Assembly: GCA_032622095.1 (NCBI GenBank)
Contig: CP136063.1
Coordinates: forward strand, 28,460,987-28,524,986
Length of the DNA: 64,000 nucleotides
Direction: 5' to 3'
Source of the DNA: Siphonodentalium dalli
Taxonomy: Eukaryota > Mollusca > Scaphopoda > Gadilida > Siphonodentaliidae
Shown here: positions 29,811 to 43,208 of the stretch, piece after piece
How the letters are laid out: every line of letters starts with the position of its first letter
Numbering within the stretch: position 1 is the stretch's first letter
Program-made: the position numbers and the translations under genes
Notes under the pieces: generated by a model
The model's input: only the letters and a program-made list of their open reading frames with translations
Told to the model about the DNA's origin: nothing
Database searches by the model: none

Positions 29811-30135
29811 CTCTATTCCGAAGGTTCGCTATTCCGAAGGTTCACTATTCCGAAGGTTCACTACTCCGAAGGTTCGCTATTCCGAAGGTTCGCTATTCCG
29901 AAGAATTTTTTTTTTTTAAAGTTAATTCTATATTCAAGTATTGAGAGGGTTCTTTATCAAGAAGACTCTTTTTTATGAAGGAAATAACTTAAAACATTGA
30001 AACAGTAAATGTTATTTTTTATTTTTTCGCGGGTTTCCTTGAGAGATTTAATGTCATTACGTATGACGTTATTTTCCAATACATATTCACGTCAGGCAGC
30101 CCACACAATTGCTCTTTCCATGCGATTTAATGTCT
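29811..30135 (+). mobile_element. Dispersed repeat with 15-bp CTATTCCGAAGGTTC satellite end
   Basis: About six units of CTATTCCGAAGGTTC (29815-29905), then TTAATTCTATATTCAAGTAT, GAGAGGGTTC, GAAGGAAATAAC, TTAATGTCATTACGTATGAC and CCCACACAATTGC. The same blocks occur in the same order on the opposite strand at 52090-52445 and 52645-52935. Confidence 0.85.
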
Positions 30136-30433
30136 TAGTTGTAATAACAAAATGAACTTCACTTATGGACAGTCACTGACAGCGGCTCAGTTATAAAAAC
30201 AATGATGGTTGCCGACATGCAATGAAAAAAACTGCTAAGTACTGTTGATTGCCGCTTAGCGAACGAAGCCATTAGCTCATTATTGTCACTTCGGATTTAT
30301 AGACATATAAAGATAGCCCAGCTATCCACAGGGGCCTTAAAAAAAATTGTAAAATGAGGGGTTAAGGAAAGGGCCTCTTGGCCCTTTCGAAGATCCCGGG
30401 GTTAGCCCCCCAAATCACTCTCCCACACAGAGG

Positions 30434-30616
30434 CCTGTAACACGCTCCGCTGTCCGCCCCCCCTTTTGCACTGCCCATATACGCTGCATCTATATACGCG
30501 CCTTCTTCGCGTTAATGGTAACATTATATGTTACCATTAACGCGAAGAAGGTGCATATATAGAGGCGGCGTATATGGGCAGTGCAAAAAGGGGCGGACAG
30601 CGGAGCGTGTTACAGA
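30434..30616. mobile_element. Near-perfect palindromic MITE, copy 1
   Basis: Arms of about 90 bp (CCTGTAACACGCTCCGCTGT...TAACATTATA) are almost exact reverse complements with almost no loop. Homologous to 57573-57778. Confidence 0.9.
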
Positions 30617-30617
30617 C

Positions 30618-32476
30618 CCCAGAGGCGTTATTTCGCTAAAATCCGATTCAGATTATGGATTCAGATTACAGATTGGTCCCCGTACGACTTTGTTCGGCAA
30701 AAGAACAGACCAGAAATTGGCAGAATCAGTAAACGAACAGACCGTAATCTCAATTTCGTGGTAATCCGATTCGGATTCCGATTCCGATTACGGACTCAAA
30801 TGTTCGTAATGTAAACAAACCGAGATTTCGCCACCTCAGAGTTTAAAAACACAATAACACATAAGAATCCGTCTCTTGTGTACAAATTATTGCAGAATAT
30901 AAACGATCTATATCAAAGAATTTTAAATGCGGAGACAAATTTGTGTTATTGAATGTAAACTGGGAGAATATTACTGAAATTAGCCAAATAATAACGCTAT
31001 TGATAGTAACGCTGGGGGAGCACTTCGGTTGATGGCGAAGCAATTGCAAATCATTGTTGATTGTCACTTTCATATGTCCATTTCATAATTCCATCCTTAA
31101 AATACCGCCCGAACGCATGTCGATTTCGAATTCGGCGGATACGTCACCATTGACCGAGTTCATATGAACCTGCGTGGATATGTCTTCTGCTGTGTTCGTT
31201 ATTATAATGTTTCTACTTATTCAAGAAATAGTAGGATTATATGGTATCGATGGATTATCAGATACACGTATGTACTATCATCTAGTCTTAAAGTTATAGC
31301 AATTTCATGTTTAACATGTTTTGTTTCGTTAAATGCAGTCGTTTTGCACAATAGTCTCTGTATAGACAACAGACACATGTTCTTGGGACGTGGCTAGAAG
31401 TTTCCTCAAATTTCCGGCCAACTGCACCCCCCCCCCCATTGAACCAAACATCAATCTCACAGGTTCGCAGAATTCAATTTGCTCCCGTTGGAAATATCCA
31501 ATCTGACAAACACTAAGATTGGAAAATTACCAACTTTTACTGGTTGAACAAAATCAAACAATGAGAACAATGCCAACCTATATATGGTGTCAAATTAATG
31601 TCCAACTAATGTTGTGTCATGCATGAAATTTCCGACTGCTGGAATGTACCAAAGTTTAGTTTAGATATATTTATTTCAAATATATGTCAAATTTAGATAA
31701 CACATGATATATAACACATACATTTGTTTATACATACAAAGGAATTTGGGGACAAGTACTGACTCACTTAAGGGTACCCCCTCTCCCATATGTTATTACA
31801 CTGAAAAAATAAATAATTAGTAATGGCAAAGCAACATGACTACCAAAACAAGTTGAACATATATATACAGATCACTGGACATCCCCTCTCCCGAGTTAGT
31901 CATAAGTTTGTATATGTATTTATTTAAAATCAGGTTTGTTTGTTGCGTTTGTTGGCTTGTACGTATCATTATTTGAAACAGTTAGTCAAAATTTTTCCTC
32001 ACGTATGAATGACTGCACAGCTTAGCAAATTGTACCAAAGTTCGGGGTGTGGGTCGAGACACCCAATGAACCCCTGTCGGCACGTCCCTGTTCAACTGAC
32101 AAGTTTCGTGTGTTCTTCACAACATCTTCGGAATTTGATTCAGGAGGCCTAGAGCTGTCATGTTTAGATATGCTTGCCATCATCAATAAACACACTTTAA
32201 CTTGAAAAAAAAGATGCGATTAAGTCGGATTGGCAGAAAATTATGTGCCGTGTATACACACATAGAAGAAAAGCATGACTTTCACAACAAACATGCACTT
32301 TATAAATATAAGATACAAATGATACTTGTGTCAAATACATGAGCCATGTTTGACGCTGGGAGAGAGTTTCGGAGACCACGTGGATTTCAAAATATGACCT
32401 AGAATCGGGAATTAGCCCGCCCCCGTAATCGGCTTCGGATTCTCAATCCGGATTTTAGCGAAATTACGACTCTGGG
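30618..32476. mobile_element. 1.86-kb TIR element
   Basis: The left end CCCAGAGGCGTTATTTCGCT and the right end, read in reverse, CCCAGAGTCGTAATTTCGCT pair over about 28 bp (continuing AAAATCCG). No transposase is seen. The left part has ATTCGGATTCCGATT repeats. No clear TSD, so the class is unassigned. Confidence 0.7.
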
Positions 32477-35400
32477 CAGCTATCCGATTTTCATTCATTC
32501 CTCAATTCAGCACAATGCCTGTTGACTGCGTTTACTGCAAATCTCTTGTCAGAGAACGACAAGATGACGTCAACTTCTACATAGCAACTGACTTCCTTCC
32601 AGATGGTTTATTATGTAGAAAGAACTGTAGAAATAGCAATACCTCAAACAGTTTTCACGTTTGTAAAATATTATGGTTTGTATTATCAAAACTAAGCAAA
32701 TATGACATCTATTTTTTAAACAACTGTACTGGAATTTGCCGATCTTAAACAGCAGCCAATGAAATTGGCGCTATTCAATTGTCTGCAGATGGGGTCGAGA
32801 CAATAACACAGCCACGTGCTGTCGGCTACTGCAATTTGAATGGCGAGTTTGGCGACATGAATTTTTCTCATGCAGCTTCGATGCACAAAACATCGTTTCT
32901 ACTTACCAAATTCACTGAAAGAATATTGTAAAGTTTGCAAATATGGCATGTTTTAAAGCGACTGTTTTGGGGACCCAATTGTAATGTGTATTAATATTAT
33001 CAGCCAATGAAATTGATCAAATTCACTCATTCTGCGACGGTACTAGGTAGATCTCCGTTGGCTGGAATCGGAATCTCAGACATGACTTATTGTGCATTGT
33101 TCATAGACTATGGGAATGACTGAAAAATGGCTGGGAATATTGGTGCTATCACTGCTATGCTTAAATTCATTGATGTATTGAATAAAACCGAAACCAAAAC
33201 CGAAACCTGGTTTTAAACCGAAACCAAAACCGACATGAAATATCAAAACTGCACATCACTACAGCATACCCTACAGGTCACATACCTCATCCGAACGTCA
33301 CAAAACTTGTTTCTTTTGGGTGACCCCTAGATGGATAATTGTTTTTAGAATTTTTTTGAAAAACATGACTGTCAGCAGCCTTCTTGTGGTGACCACTGGA
33401 TGGGAAGCCATAAAAAATTTCAAAATGTTTTTACATCATGCTAGCATCCATCTTGGATTTCACATTTGAATATATTGGTGTACCTTGCAGTCGACATTAA
33501 GTGGAGAAATGTTTAACAAATTTACAGGCATGTTCAGGATCACCAAGATGGGAGCTATCAAATTTGATGGAAAACATGGCTGCTCGCAGCCATCTTGGAT
33601 TTTACTCTTTGCATCACTAATTACTTCGGTATGACCTACTTCCAACATTTTTCATCCATTTGATGCCAAACTTCATATATTCTGCAATCCTTATCGCTCC
33701 ATTGACTGTGATTTATGACATCAGTTGAGCTACAGTGTGATTAACACTTCCATTTTTTTAATCTTTGCTAGGTTACAATTCATTCTGCATTATACTGAGA
33801 AACCGATTTGTTCATATTGGTTTGGAAATTTTCTAGATGAAATCAGATAGAATAGTAGCCGATAAAACATTCAAATGAAAGAAATGTTAGATTGTATAAC
33901 CAAATATGGCAGTGGTGGGACCAGCTTAGCTTGGACACTGAACTCTGCCCCACATTTTGACACATACTATATGTATATTTTTGATATTTATTTATGTAAT
34001 ATACTGTAAGAAACTTATCTTTCTTGTTATCAATTAGTGCTTCAAGATTGTGAACTATGTTTGTGACATCTTTTCTATAAATATCCACATGCATGTACCT
34101 GTATGTTGTGGAGATTTCTAGACATAATTTTGGAAATCTGACTTAATCTGATGCATATCATAACTATAAATTGCAGACCAATTTAAACACTGCATCAAAT
34201 CTATCTGTAGTAATAATTTTATATGGCCGTTTTAAAATTGGGACATATTATTCTTTTGTTCTGTCCAAGGGTCCTGCAAATATTCGTTATTCTAAAAGAT
34301 ATTTGATTCAACCAGAACATTCAATTTGTATTCCATTTTGCATGGGTAATGCCTGTGTTTCTAAATATAAACAGCTCATACAGTGACTTCATTTGTCATT
34401 TCAAAGTTCATACTCTGTTGTAACAGATACTAATGTGTTACCCCATACTGAGTCAGACATGTGTCATAGATTCACATCTATTTCAAGAAATAAGACTGAA
34501 ATTGCTATAATTGACGTCTGATTTGAAATCAGATTATTAAATGGAAAATTATTGGTGCCAAAACAATGATTCTGCGAATGTGCTTATATATGCCTAAACA
34601 TCAAGAATGTTCTTGTTAGGCGAGTTAATGCAAAAATTCCAATTATTTCAACACAAAGCAGTTGCACAAAGTATAAAATCTATAAACTTTTATTTTTTAA
34701 TACGAGAAATGGTTGTATACAATGGGCGACTTATCATACTCAAAAACTGGAATTTTCTCACTTATGCTACCGTTGCCGATCTGATATTTTCAATTCCTTA
34801 TTCTATCTGAGTCGCAAATGCTATGCGGAATTCAATTTGATCGTATTTGATTATTCACAGGACCCTAGTCCGTCCGTTTGCTTTTTCGTTTCCTGATAAA
34901 TTTAGTAAGTCGGAATTCAATGGAATAAAATTTGGTATGAGTTTACTAAGCCAAAATACAGGTCAAGTTGGATTTGGGTTCCACCTGCTAAATTTTCACC
35001 ATAGTTAGGGCCCTTGGAATTACCAATGGGCATATTTTGCCACGCACCAGTGATTGTCTTGCTCGGAGTTATAGCTAGCCAAACTTCATACTAATTTAAA
35101 AAAACAAAAGATTTATGTTCATAAATTAAAGTAATATATCTGCATATTGACAAATCCTAACAAAAATTTATGACAGTGTGCTTCAATGTTCAATAAATGA
35201 GATATTGGTTGTTTGCATTCAATCTGAAGCTGTGGAGGATGGAAAAGAATTATCTAAACATTCATGAAGATTGCAGTGTTCTCATTCTCATAAGGGTTAT
35301 AAAAAGTCACAATATAAATGGTTTGTAAAGTCCTTCTTTATGATTTTGTACCAATTGGAATCCCTATTAAAGATTCACAGGAACCTAAATAACAGGGTAT

Positions 35401-37702
35401 TTGTTTAGAATAAATAAAGTCTTCATGATTATATTGTTATGATAATGATGTGCATTATTAGTTGGATGACTGATGTCACTTAATGTAGCCTAATTGCACT
35501 GCAGGGGGTATCCTTAGTCCTATTGGGAGAGTTCCACCTCGTGTTAATCTTATTTCTGGCAGTCAGTTGTAGGTGTACAAAATACGATGAAACTTGAGAT
35601 TGAATTGGTTTACTGATCCCAATTGAGCTAGAAAGCCAATTTTGCCTGACCTGCATATACATGTATATATGTTTGTTATTTATTTGTGTAATATACAGAG
35701 AGAAAAAACTTATTTCCTTGTTATCCATCAGTGCTTTCTTCAAGATATGTTGATTTTGTTTGTGATCTGATATCTTTCCTGTGTTGGTGCCAACTTTGTG
35801 GATATGTTTAAATTAATCACACATGCAGCATTTTCATGTGATACTGCACTTTCTAGAGTCATACATTAGATTGGAAAATAAATTCCATGTTAATTGTCTC
35901 ATCCAATATTTTTATGTATCCATACCACGTATGGCATAAACCAGATAGAGAAATACACAGGCCCTGGGGAAAAATATCAGCTATACCAATATATACTATA
36001 CCAGTGATAAGGTTAACAATTCTGATTTTTGGAAAAACACAACATCTATCATATTCCTCATATATTCTCAAAATCATTCCATCTCAGTCACAGTATATTT
36101 CAATGTGTCATTTTGGTTATGAAATTGCCTTTCTTTTGGTGCATAAGTCAATAGTATAAAACGAAGGGAAGTCCAGATATCATAGCGAAACTAGTGAAAC
36201 CTACAGACAAAAAGCAGTTAGTTTCCCTGGCCAGTAAGTAGTGATTATACACGGATACAAATTCAATTATTACGATCACAATTGCCAAACTTGCGAATTC
36301 CCTGTTTATGTGAATTTTGCTTCAATTGACTCTGCTACGTTATATTATAAAGGAAATATGCCCTATAATATAAGCTGTGGCATATTTTTGGTAAGTGACA
36401 TTTTTTTGAATTATTGAGAATATTAGGCAGATGGTAAAACTGACGACCCATTTTATTCACAAGTTTATTGTAGATTTTTTAAGTTTTTGCTACAATATCT
36501 CAAATTCCCTTTGTTTGATACTATCAAATTATACATCAAACGAAAGGAATTTCATGGCCAGTAAGACACATTGAAAAATAGCTGTGGCTGAGATGTAAAA
36601 ATATTGAGAATCTGAGGAATATGATAGATATTGGTATATATCCAGTATTTTTCCCCAGGAGCCTGTGGCGAAATTGGTAGGGATATTACAGGTTTACATC
36701 GAAGTACCGTCGCTTTACTCTACTATAGTAGACATTACGCCCAGATTCAGTGGCCAGAGTTTTTTATCAATTTTAATCAGCATTATCATACAAATAAATA
36801 AAAAATTCAACATTTTAATATCAGAAAGAGTTATATCTTAATGATGCACTGAATTATGTATTATTATATAGACAGTTTATGTTGTGTCATTGACTGACAA
36901 AATAATGATCCTCGAGGAATAATGGCAAATATTAGTGTCAATTTGCACACAATTTCTGTGCATGATTTTGTCACAATTTTATTTGCTGCAAATTTTGGAA
37001 ATGGTAGATTTTACAATTTACGGCAATCTTTTGATGATGACAGGGAGTATAACTATATTATTATTTACAACTAACATCATATATTCCTGATTCATGTGTT
37101 TATTTCTATATAGAAATTTCTGGGAAATTTATAACTGTCCGCTGAGGCTTGCAGAACGCAACGCACAAGCTATTGAATACATTGGATAGCTTTGATGGGA
37201 GATTTGTAAGATCATTAAAATGTATCAAGAATTCTAATGATATGCGATATTGCAACTCGTAATATTCATTATATTTTCAGATTAGCCCTATATTCAGGTG
37301 TCAATTCGATTGTGCAAAATGAGTTTGTTACTATTCGGTAAAAATAGTAGGCCGGCTATTTGGGTACTATTATATAGATAATGCATGTCTTGGGGTTGAC
37401 TTTGCCAAAATAGTGGTTCGAGAGGAGGAATAGTCCACAAGCCATAGTAAAAATAGTGTGGCAGTGTGCAGCTTATCAGAACGCGAGAAAGTGACATGAA
37501 CTATATTATAATGTGTTAAATTATGCAGAGAATATGTCACATAATTAGGAGTAACCTCACATTTTATCTGTTTGTTTTCATCTAGAGAAGACCCGAACTG
37601 TTAAGAAGTTTGTTACAGTACAGTAAGGCAATGGTACTTCAACGTAAACCAGTGTTATACCTACCAATTTCACTAACTGATTTATGTCAAAAAAACATGG
37701 AC
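32477..37702. other. Noncoding interior, dispersed repeats only
   Basis: AT-rich, with no ORF bearing a recognisable motif. It contains ATGGCTGC..GCAGCCATCTTGGATTT-type repeats (33362-33476, 33571-33602) and two copies (about 33960-34085, 35665-35775) of a repeat containing TTATTTATTTATGTAATATA and CTTGTTATC-ATCA-TGCTT. Confidence 0.6.
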
Positions 37703-37705
37703 TAA

Positions 37706-38564
37706 GGGTGGATACACACATGGATGTAATCTCTGTAATTATCGTGTATTTGACGTTTTACATGGATCATACAGACCATGTAATATGTGTCCGTTGACAA
37801 CCCAATCATTGCGGCTATGTTTGACCACAGTGAGCCAAGCTCTGAGCGTACAGAGAACAGTTGACTGAACGAAGTCGTCAGGCCGCTTATAATAATTGTT
37901 CGCGCGATAACCCAAATGTTGGACTTTCTGTTTAAATCATTGTCAGTCTTCTCTTGATTTTTATACCGATGATGGCCCCAGGAGTTCCCCAACCCAGGGG
38001 CTATGATTCCCAACATGGGGGCAATATTATCAGGATTTCCTGACAAAGGGGCTAAATATGACACCCGACTTGGGGCTATATATGATCCCGAAAGCTACCA
38101 GACGAGGTGGCTAACTCTTTATTTAAGTAAAACTTATATTGTACCGGTACCTTCTTGCCCAGATTATTCCGACCGATACATTCAACTAATTAAGCCACTT
38201 AGCGATTTGAAGCTTTCGAAACCCCACGCGAAGCAAGCATCATGGTCGAAAATGTTCTATATCAAGCCTGTATACACCAGATGTGTCGCTTCTGGTGATG
38301 TGCATTAATAAAATGTCAGATATCACACATACTTAACTAATTTCCACATTCGTAAGAGAAGACATGTTTTGGACTGGCCTTAAATGTCCTGATAGCAGAG
38401 AGTTTGATTTCGCTTATGACTACTCACTTGTCTGGCCTGGTAACAATGAACCGCTCGCGCGCAGGTGATTAATGTTGTCAATTATTGGTGTGGCCATGTA
38501 AAATATTTTACATACATGTAAAGTATTTTACATACATAGATTACATGCATGTGTGTATCCACCC
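37706..38564. mobile_element. PIF/Harbinger-like MITE (859 bp) with TAA target duplication
   Basis: The ends GGGTGGATACACACATG and CATGTGTGTATCCACCC are inverted repeats extending through GATGTAATCT. TAA flanks both sides (37703-37705, 38565-38567), the TWA duplication typical of PIF/Harbinger. There is no transposase. Confidence 0.88.
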
Positions 38565-38567
38565 TAA

Positions 38568-40689
38568 CACATATCTTGCCATTATTTTTATTGGAGTCGA
38601 TATTCCTATCGTATTTTATTAGTCAAGTTTCAAAAACTCAACTTACAGTTTGGCGAGGTGAGTAGATAGGCGTCCGGACCATTGTGCAAGACCATTAGTG
38701 GGATACTAGTAACTCAAACAAACATCAACCGATTTAATTGATATTTGGTATATGCGTCTGCAACAACAATATCTCGAACAAGTTCGAAAACCAGATTTTC
38801 CGGTCTTTTATATGAAAGTTATGGGTGTTATTTTGTCTATTTTTAGTGACTGATCATTCATGACAAGTTAGCTAGATAACTCAAACTTTGACCGATTTCA
38901 ATGATATTCAGCATTTGAGTCTATGATCACCTCCAAATGGGAGCTATCGAATTTGAACGATTTTTTATGAAAAACATGGCCGCAAGCAGCCATCTTGAAT
39001 TTCAAATGTGAATTCGTCAGCATGCCCTTCAGCCCACATTTATTGCAGATTTGTTTTTGAAACTTTACAGGCTTATTTTTACCTGAGTAATGGCCCTTAG
39101 TTCTGAGTTATGGTTATTTAGTCGTCCATTTTTAGTGATTCTTGGTCAGACAGAGTGACTCTTATGGGGAAAAAAAACTCTTTGATGTGCAACCCTTGTT
39201 TTTGATATTTTATTCTTGCTAAAGGGGTACTGTACGATAAATACCTCCATTTATGGGACCATCTCCCTTGTATACTCAACAGAATATATATGCAACAAAT
39301 GAATTAATTTGAGCCATGGATTAGTGCAAAATACATGCATGTGCTCAATGAATGATGGAAACCTGGTAATTATAAGGAAAATGAGTTTATGTAAAAATAA
39401 TTTCCATATACTAGTAGAAAAAAAAATCAAAGGATGGGCCAAAAATAGGGTCGGGAGTGGGTGAGAATCTAGCATTTTGTTTATATTCATAGTATTTCTA
39501 CATGTTTGCTATTTATTTATGTAATATATAGAAAGAAACTTATTTTCTTGTTATCCATCAATGCTTTCTTCAAGATATGTTGTGAATTTGTTTAAGGTGG
39601 GGGCGAAATTTTCGCAATTATGTTTTTGCGATGATTTCAACCATTTTTACTACCGTGTATCTTTAGGACGTACTAATGATCCTCCTGAAAGAATTTTGTA
39701 AATCGGTTGAGAAATGTCCAAGTTACAGACCATCGAAAATTGTATTCATACATTGGCTGAGGAGAAAGTGGTTGTGACCACAACTCCCCCTAGACGACGC
39801 ACGTGAGCAGGATTTTGTATATGTGAGCGTGTTATTCATAGAGAGAAGACGAACTGGTGCAATTTTTACCAAGATCCAAATATATTTGTCTCTATTAGGG
39901 AGGGGAGGGGGGGGGGGGCGGGGCAAAAATTGTCATTTTTTTGTCGTCTCCGATTCGAACCAAAATTGTTGTGAAGTATCTATAGGACGTTCTGAGAGTA
40001 CTCCAGAAAGAATTTTGTAAATCGGTTGAAAAATGTCGAAATTGTGGCCCATTAATTCTTATCAAGTTTACACAAGATGCACTATGGATTTAAATTCCTA
40101 CAACCAATCGTCACTTTTTTGGTGTCATTCGATGGGGAATTTCTAGTACTTCTAAACGATTACCTACTTGCCGTATTATGTCGATGGAAGCCAGAGATAA
40201 TCGAAATGTATATACTGAACAGCATATATATAGGCCTACATAGTAGAATATCGCCAGAGTATCTTACTAAAACCCTACTATATAATAAAGGGGCATTAAT
40301 TGCGAACACAATCACGCAAAAATTAGCTCGATATCTCGAAAATTGGCCGAGATATGGTGACTTTTCTACCCGCGTCACCTAATTCCGAGGTATGGGTGGG
40401 GGTCACACCAGAACGTTCCAACTGAACACAGTAATGTCAAGAAACCGTACTATCGACATACCAATCAATTCCGCGCGATTCCCTTATTATATTTCCATGT
40501 TTTACATGGAAGTATATTGTTTTTGTGATTTTTATTTTTCTCTATTATTATTTGCCTTCTTCTTAGCAATTTTATAATGATAGCTCAGTCAATACAAGAG
40601 TTAGAAAGCTAAAACTTTGTATGTATATATATGTATACAAACTCGAGTGCTTAGGCCTATTGATAATCATGTCCTCACTTGATTCTACC
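38568..40689. other. Noncoding, with dispersed repeats
   Basis: A GGCCGCAAGCAGCCATCTTG copy at about 38974-38996, a third copy of the TTATTTATGTAATATA repeat (39500-39590), and two diverged copies of GAAAGAATTTTGTAAATCGG (39688, 40006) with flanking similarity. A G-rich run at 39901-39923. No gene. Confidence 0.6.
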
Positions 40690-43208
40690 TGTGCCTATAT
40701 ATGTGCGATTCGAGTCATCTGCCGGTAACCCCTTTTTAGATCCACAGTGGTGTTGAACGTCCAACGTCCAATGTTTTTCAAAGTAAAAAACATTCGGAAA
40801 ATTCTCTTAAATTTTTTTTTAAAATTTGTCTGTTTGAGAGCGCGAATTAGGTCAAGAGAAGTCTCCTGGTGCAAACTGGAAACTGCGTTTTTTTTTTTTG
40901 TGGAAATTGTGCTGTGAAGTTAGACGGACGTTGGACGTTTGTGGACATTCAACAATTTGATTATTTGCATGGAAATATGTTTGCAAGGAGGGTGATTTTT
41001 TTAAATAAGAGTTGTGTGGGCACAAGGCAGCTGTTAGTCATATCAACAAATGCGAGTCTATGGTATTTCATTGAAAACAGACCGTGTCGCGAATGTCCAC
41101 GAACGTCCAACGTCCGTCCAACTTCACAGCGATATTCCCAAATATTTGATCACCCCCATTATCTCCCAAACTGCAAGCATTATGATATGCCGATGATTTT
41201 CATTCGTTACACATCCGGGTACGCCCATGGCACCCGAAACGGGCCCTATAATTGGGCCAGAAGCATATATTTGAATGTCTTTCGAAAGGTAAACAAATGG
41301 ACGTTCGACTTAGAAAATTCTGTCTAAAGTTCGCCGTGAGTGCAGAGGGTAGAGGCAAAACCAGTGGATCAATAACCTTGAAATTTCGGTAGGGAAATCC
41401 TATGGAGCATAGATTATTCCCACGCAATACCGCTTGGACCGAAACCAAGCGGTTCTACCTGTGCCTATATATGTGCGATTCGAGTCATCTGCCGGTAACC
41501 CCTTTTTAGATCCACAGTGGTGTTGAACGTCCAACGTCCAATGTTTTTCAAAGTAAAAAACATTCGGAAAATTCTCTTAATTTTTTTTTTTAAATTGTCT
41601 GTTTGAGAGCGCGAATTAGGTCAAGAGAAGTCTCCTGGTGCAAACTGGAAACTGCGTTTTTTTTTTTTGTGGAAATTGTGCTGTGAAGTTAGACGGACGT
41701 TGGACGTTCGTGGACATTCAACAATTTGATTATTTGCATGGAAATATGTTTGCAAGGAGGGTGATTTTTTTAAATAAGAGTTGTGTGGGCACAAGGCAGC
41801 TGTTAGTCATATCAACAAATGCGAGTATATGGTATTTCATTGAAAACAGACCGTGTCGCGAATGTCCACGAACGTCCAACGTCCGTCCAACTTCACAGCG
41901 ATATTCCCAAATATTTGATCACCCCCATTATCTCCCAAACTGCAAGCATTATGATATGCCGATGATTTTCATTCGTTACACATCCGGGTACGCCCATGGC
42001 ACCCGAAACGGGCCCTATAATTGGGCCAGAAGCATATATTTGAATGTCTGTTTGAATGTCTTTCGAAAGGTAAACAAATGGACGTTCGACTTAGAAAATT
42101 CTGTCTAAAGTTCGCCGTGAGTGCAGAGGGTAGAGGCAAAACCAGTGGATCAATAACCTTGAAATTTCGGTAGGGAAATCCTATGGAGCATAGATTATTC
42201 CCACGCAATACCGCTTGGACCGAAACCAAGCGGTTCTACCTGTGCCTATATATGTGCGATTCGAGTCATCTGCCGGTAACCCCTTTTTAGATCCACAGTG
42301 GTGTTGAACGTCCAACGTCCAATGTTTTTCAAAGTAAAAAACATTCGGAAAATTCTCTTAAATTTTTTTTTAAAATTTGTCTGTTTGAGAGCGCGAATTA
42401 GGTCAAGAGAAGTCTCCTGGTGCAAACTGGAAACTGCGTTTTTTTTTTTTTTTGAAATTGTGCTGTGAAGTTAGACGGACGTTGGACGTTCGTGGACATT
42501 CAACAATTTGATTATTTGCATGGAAATATGTTTGCAAGGAGGGTGATTTTTTTAAATAAGAGTTGTGTGGGCACAAGGCAGCTGTTAGTCATATCAACAA
42601 ATGCGAGTCTATGGTATTTCATTGAAAACAGACCGTGTCGCGAATGTCCACGAACGTCCAACGTCCGTCCAACTTCACAGCGATATTCCCAAATATTTGA
42701 TCACCCCCATTATCTCCCAAACTGCAAGCATTATGATATGCCGATGATTTTCATTCGTTACACATCCGGGTACGCCCATGGCACCCGAAACGGGCCCTAT
42801 AATTGGGCCAGAAGCATATATTTGAATGTCTTTCGAAAGGTAAACAAATGGACGTTCGACTTAGAAAATTCTGTCTAAAGTTCGCCGTGAGTGCAGAGGG
42901 TAGAGGCAAAACCAGTGGATCAATAACCTTGACATTTCGGTAGGGAAATCCTATGGAGCATAGATTATTCCCACGCAATACCGCTTGGACCGAAACAAAG
43001 CGGTTCTACCTGTGCCTATATATGTGCGATTCGAGTCATCTGCCGGTAACCCCTTTTTAGATCCACAGTGGTGTTGAACGTCCAACGTCCAACGTCCAAT
43101 GTCAAACCAACTTCACACTAATTTTCATCTGCAAATAGGCGGTGTTTAGATCGTTTTTGTTGAACGTCCAACGTCCAACGTCCAATGTCAAACCAACTTC
43201 ACACACCT
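40690..43208 (-). repeat. Right array of ~770-bp monomers, inverted
   Basis: Reverse-orientation monomers with GATCCACAGTGG near 40739, 41510, 42290 and 43070. The terminal 140 bp (43070-43208) duplicates the GGACGTT minisatellite block of the left end. The middle monomer has the 12-bp insertion found in left monomers 3 and 4. Confidence 0.93.

Larger units (their letters stand above)
26789..43208. mobile_element. 16.4-kb structure with inverted tandem-array arms (foldback-like)
   Basis: The left end reads AGGTGTGTGAAGTTGGTTTG and the right end is its reverse complement (ending 43208). Next to each end are short GGACGTTGGACGTT minisatellites (about 140 bp, the same at both sides), then about 770-bp monomers in arrays: about 3.8 copies on the left (to 29806) and about 3.1 on the right (from about 40690), in opposite orientation. 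Private variants are shared between arms: the outermost monomer in each arm has TTTGTTTCGG/CCGAAACAAA where others have TTGGTTTCGG. The interior (29807-40689) has no recognised gene. No target duplication is evident. Whether the arms are one transposon's ends or an inverted segmental duplication is open. Confidence 0.6.
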
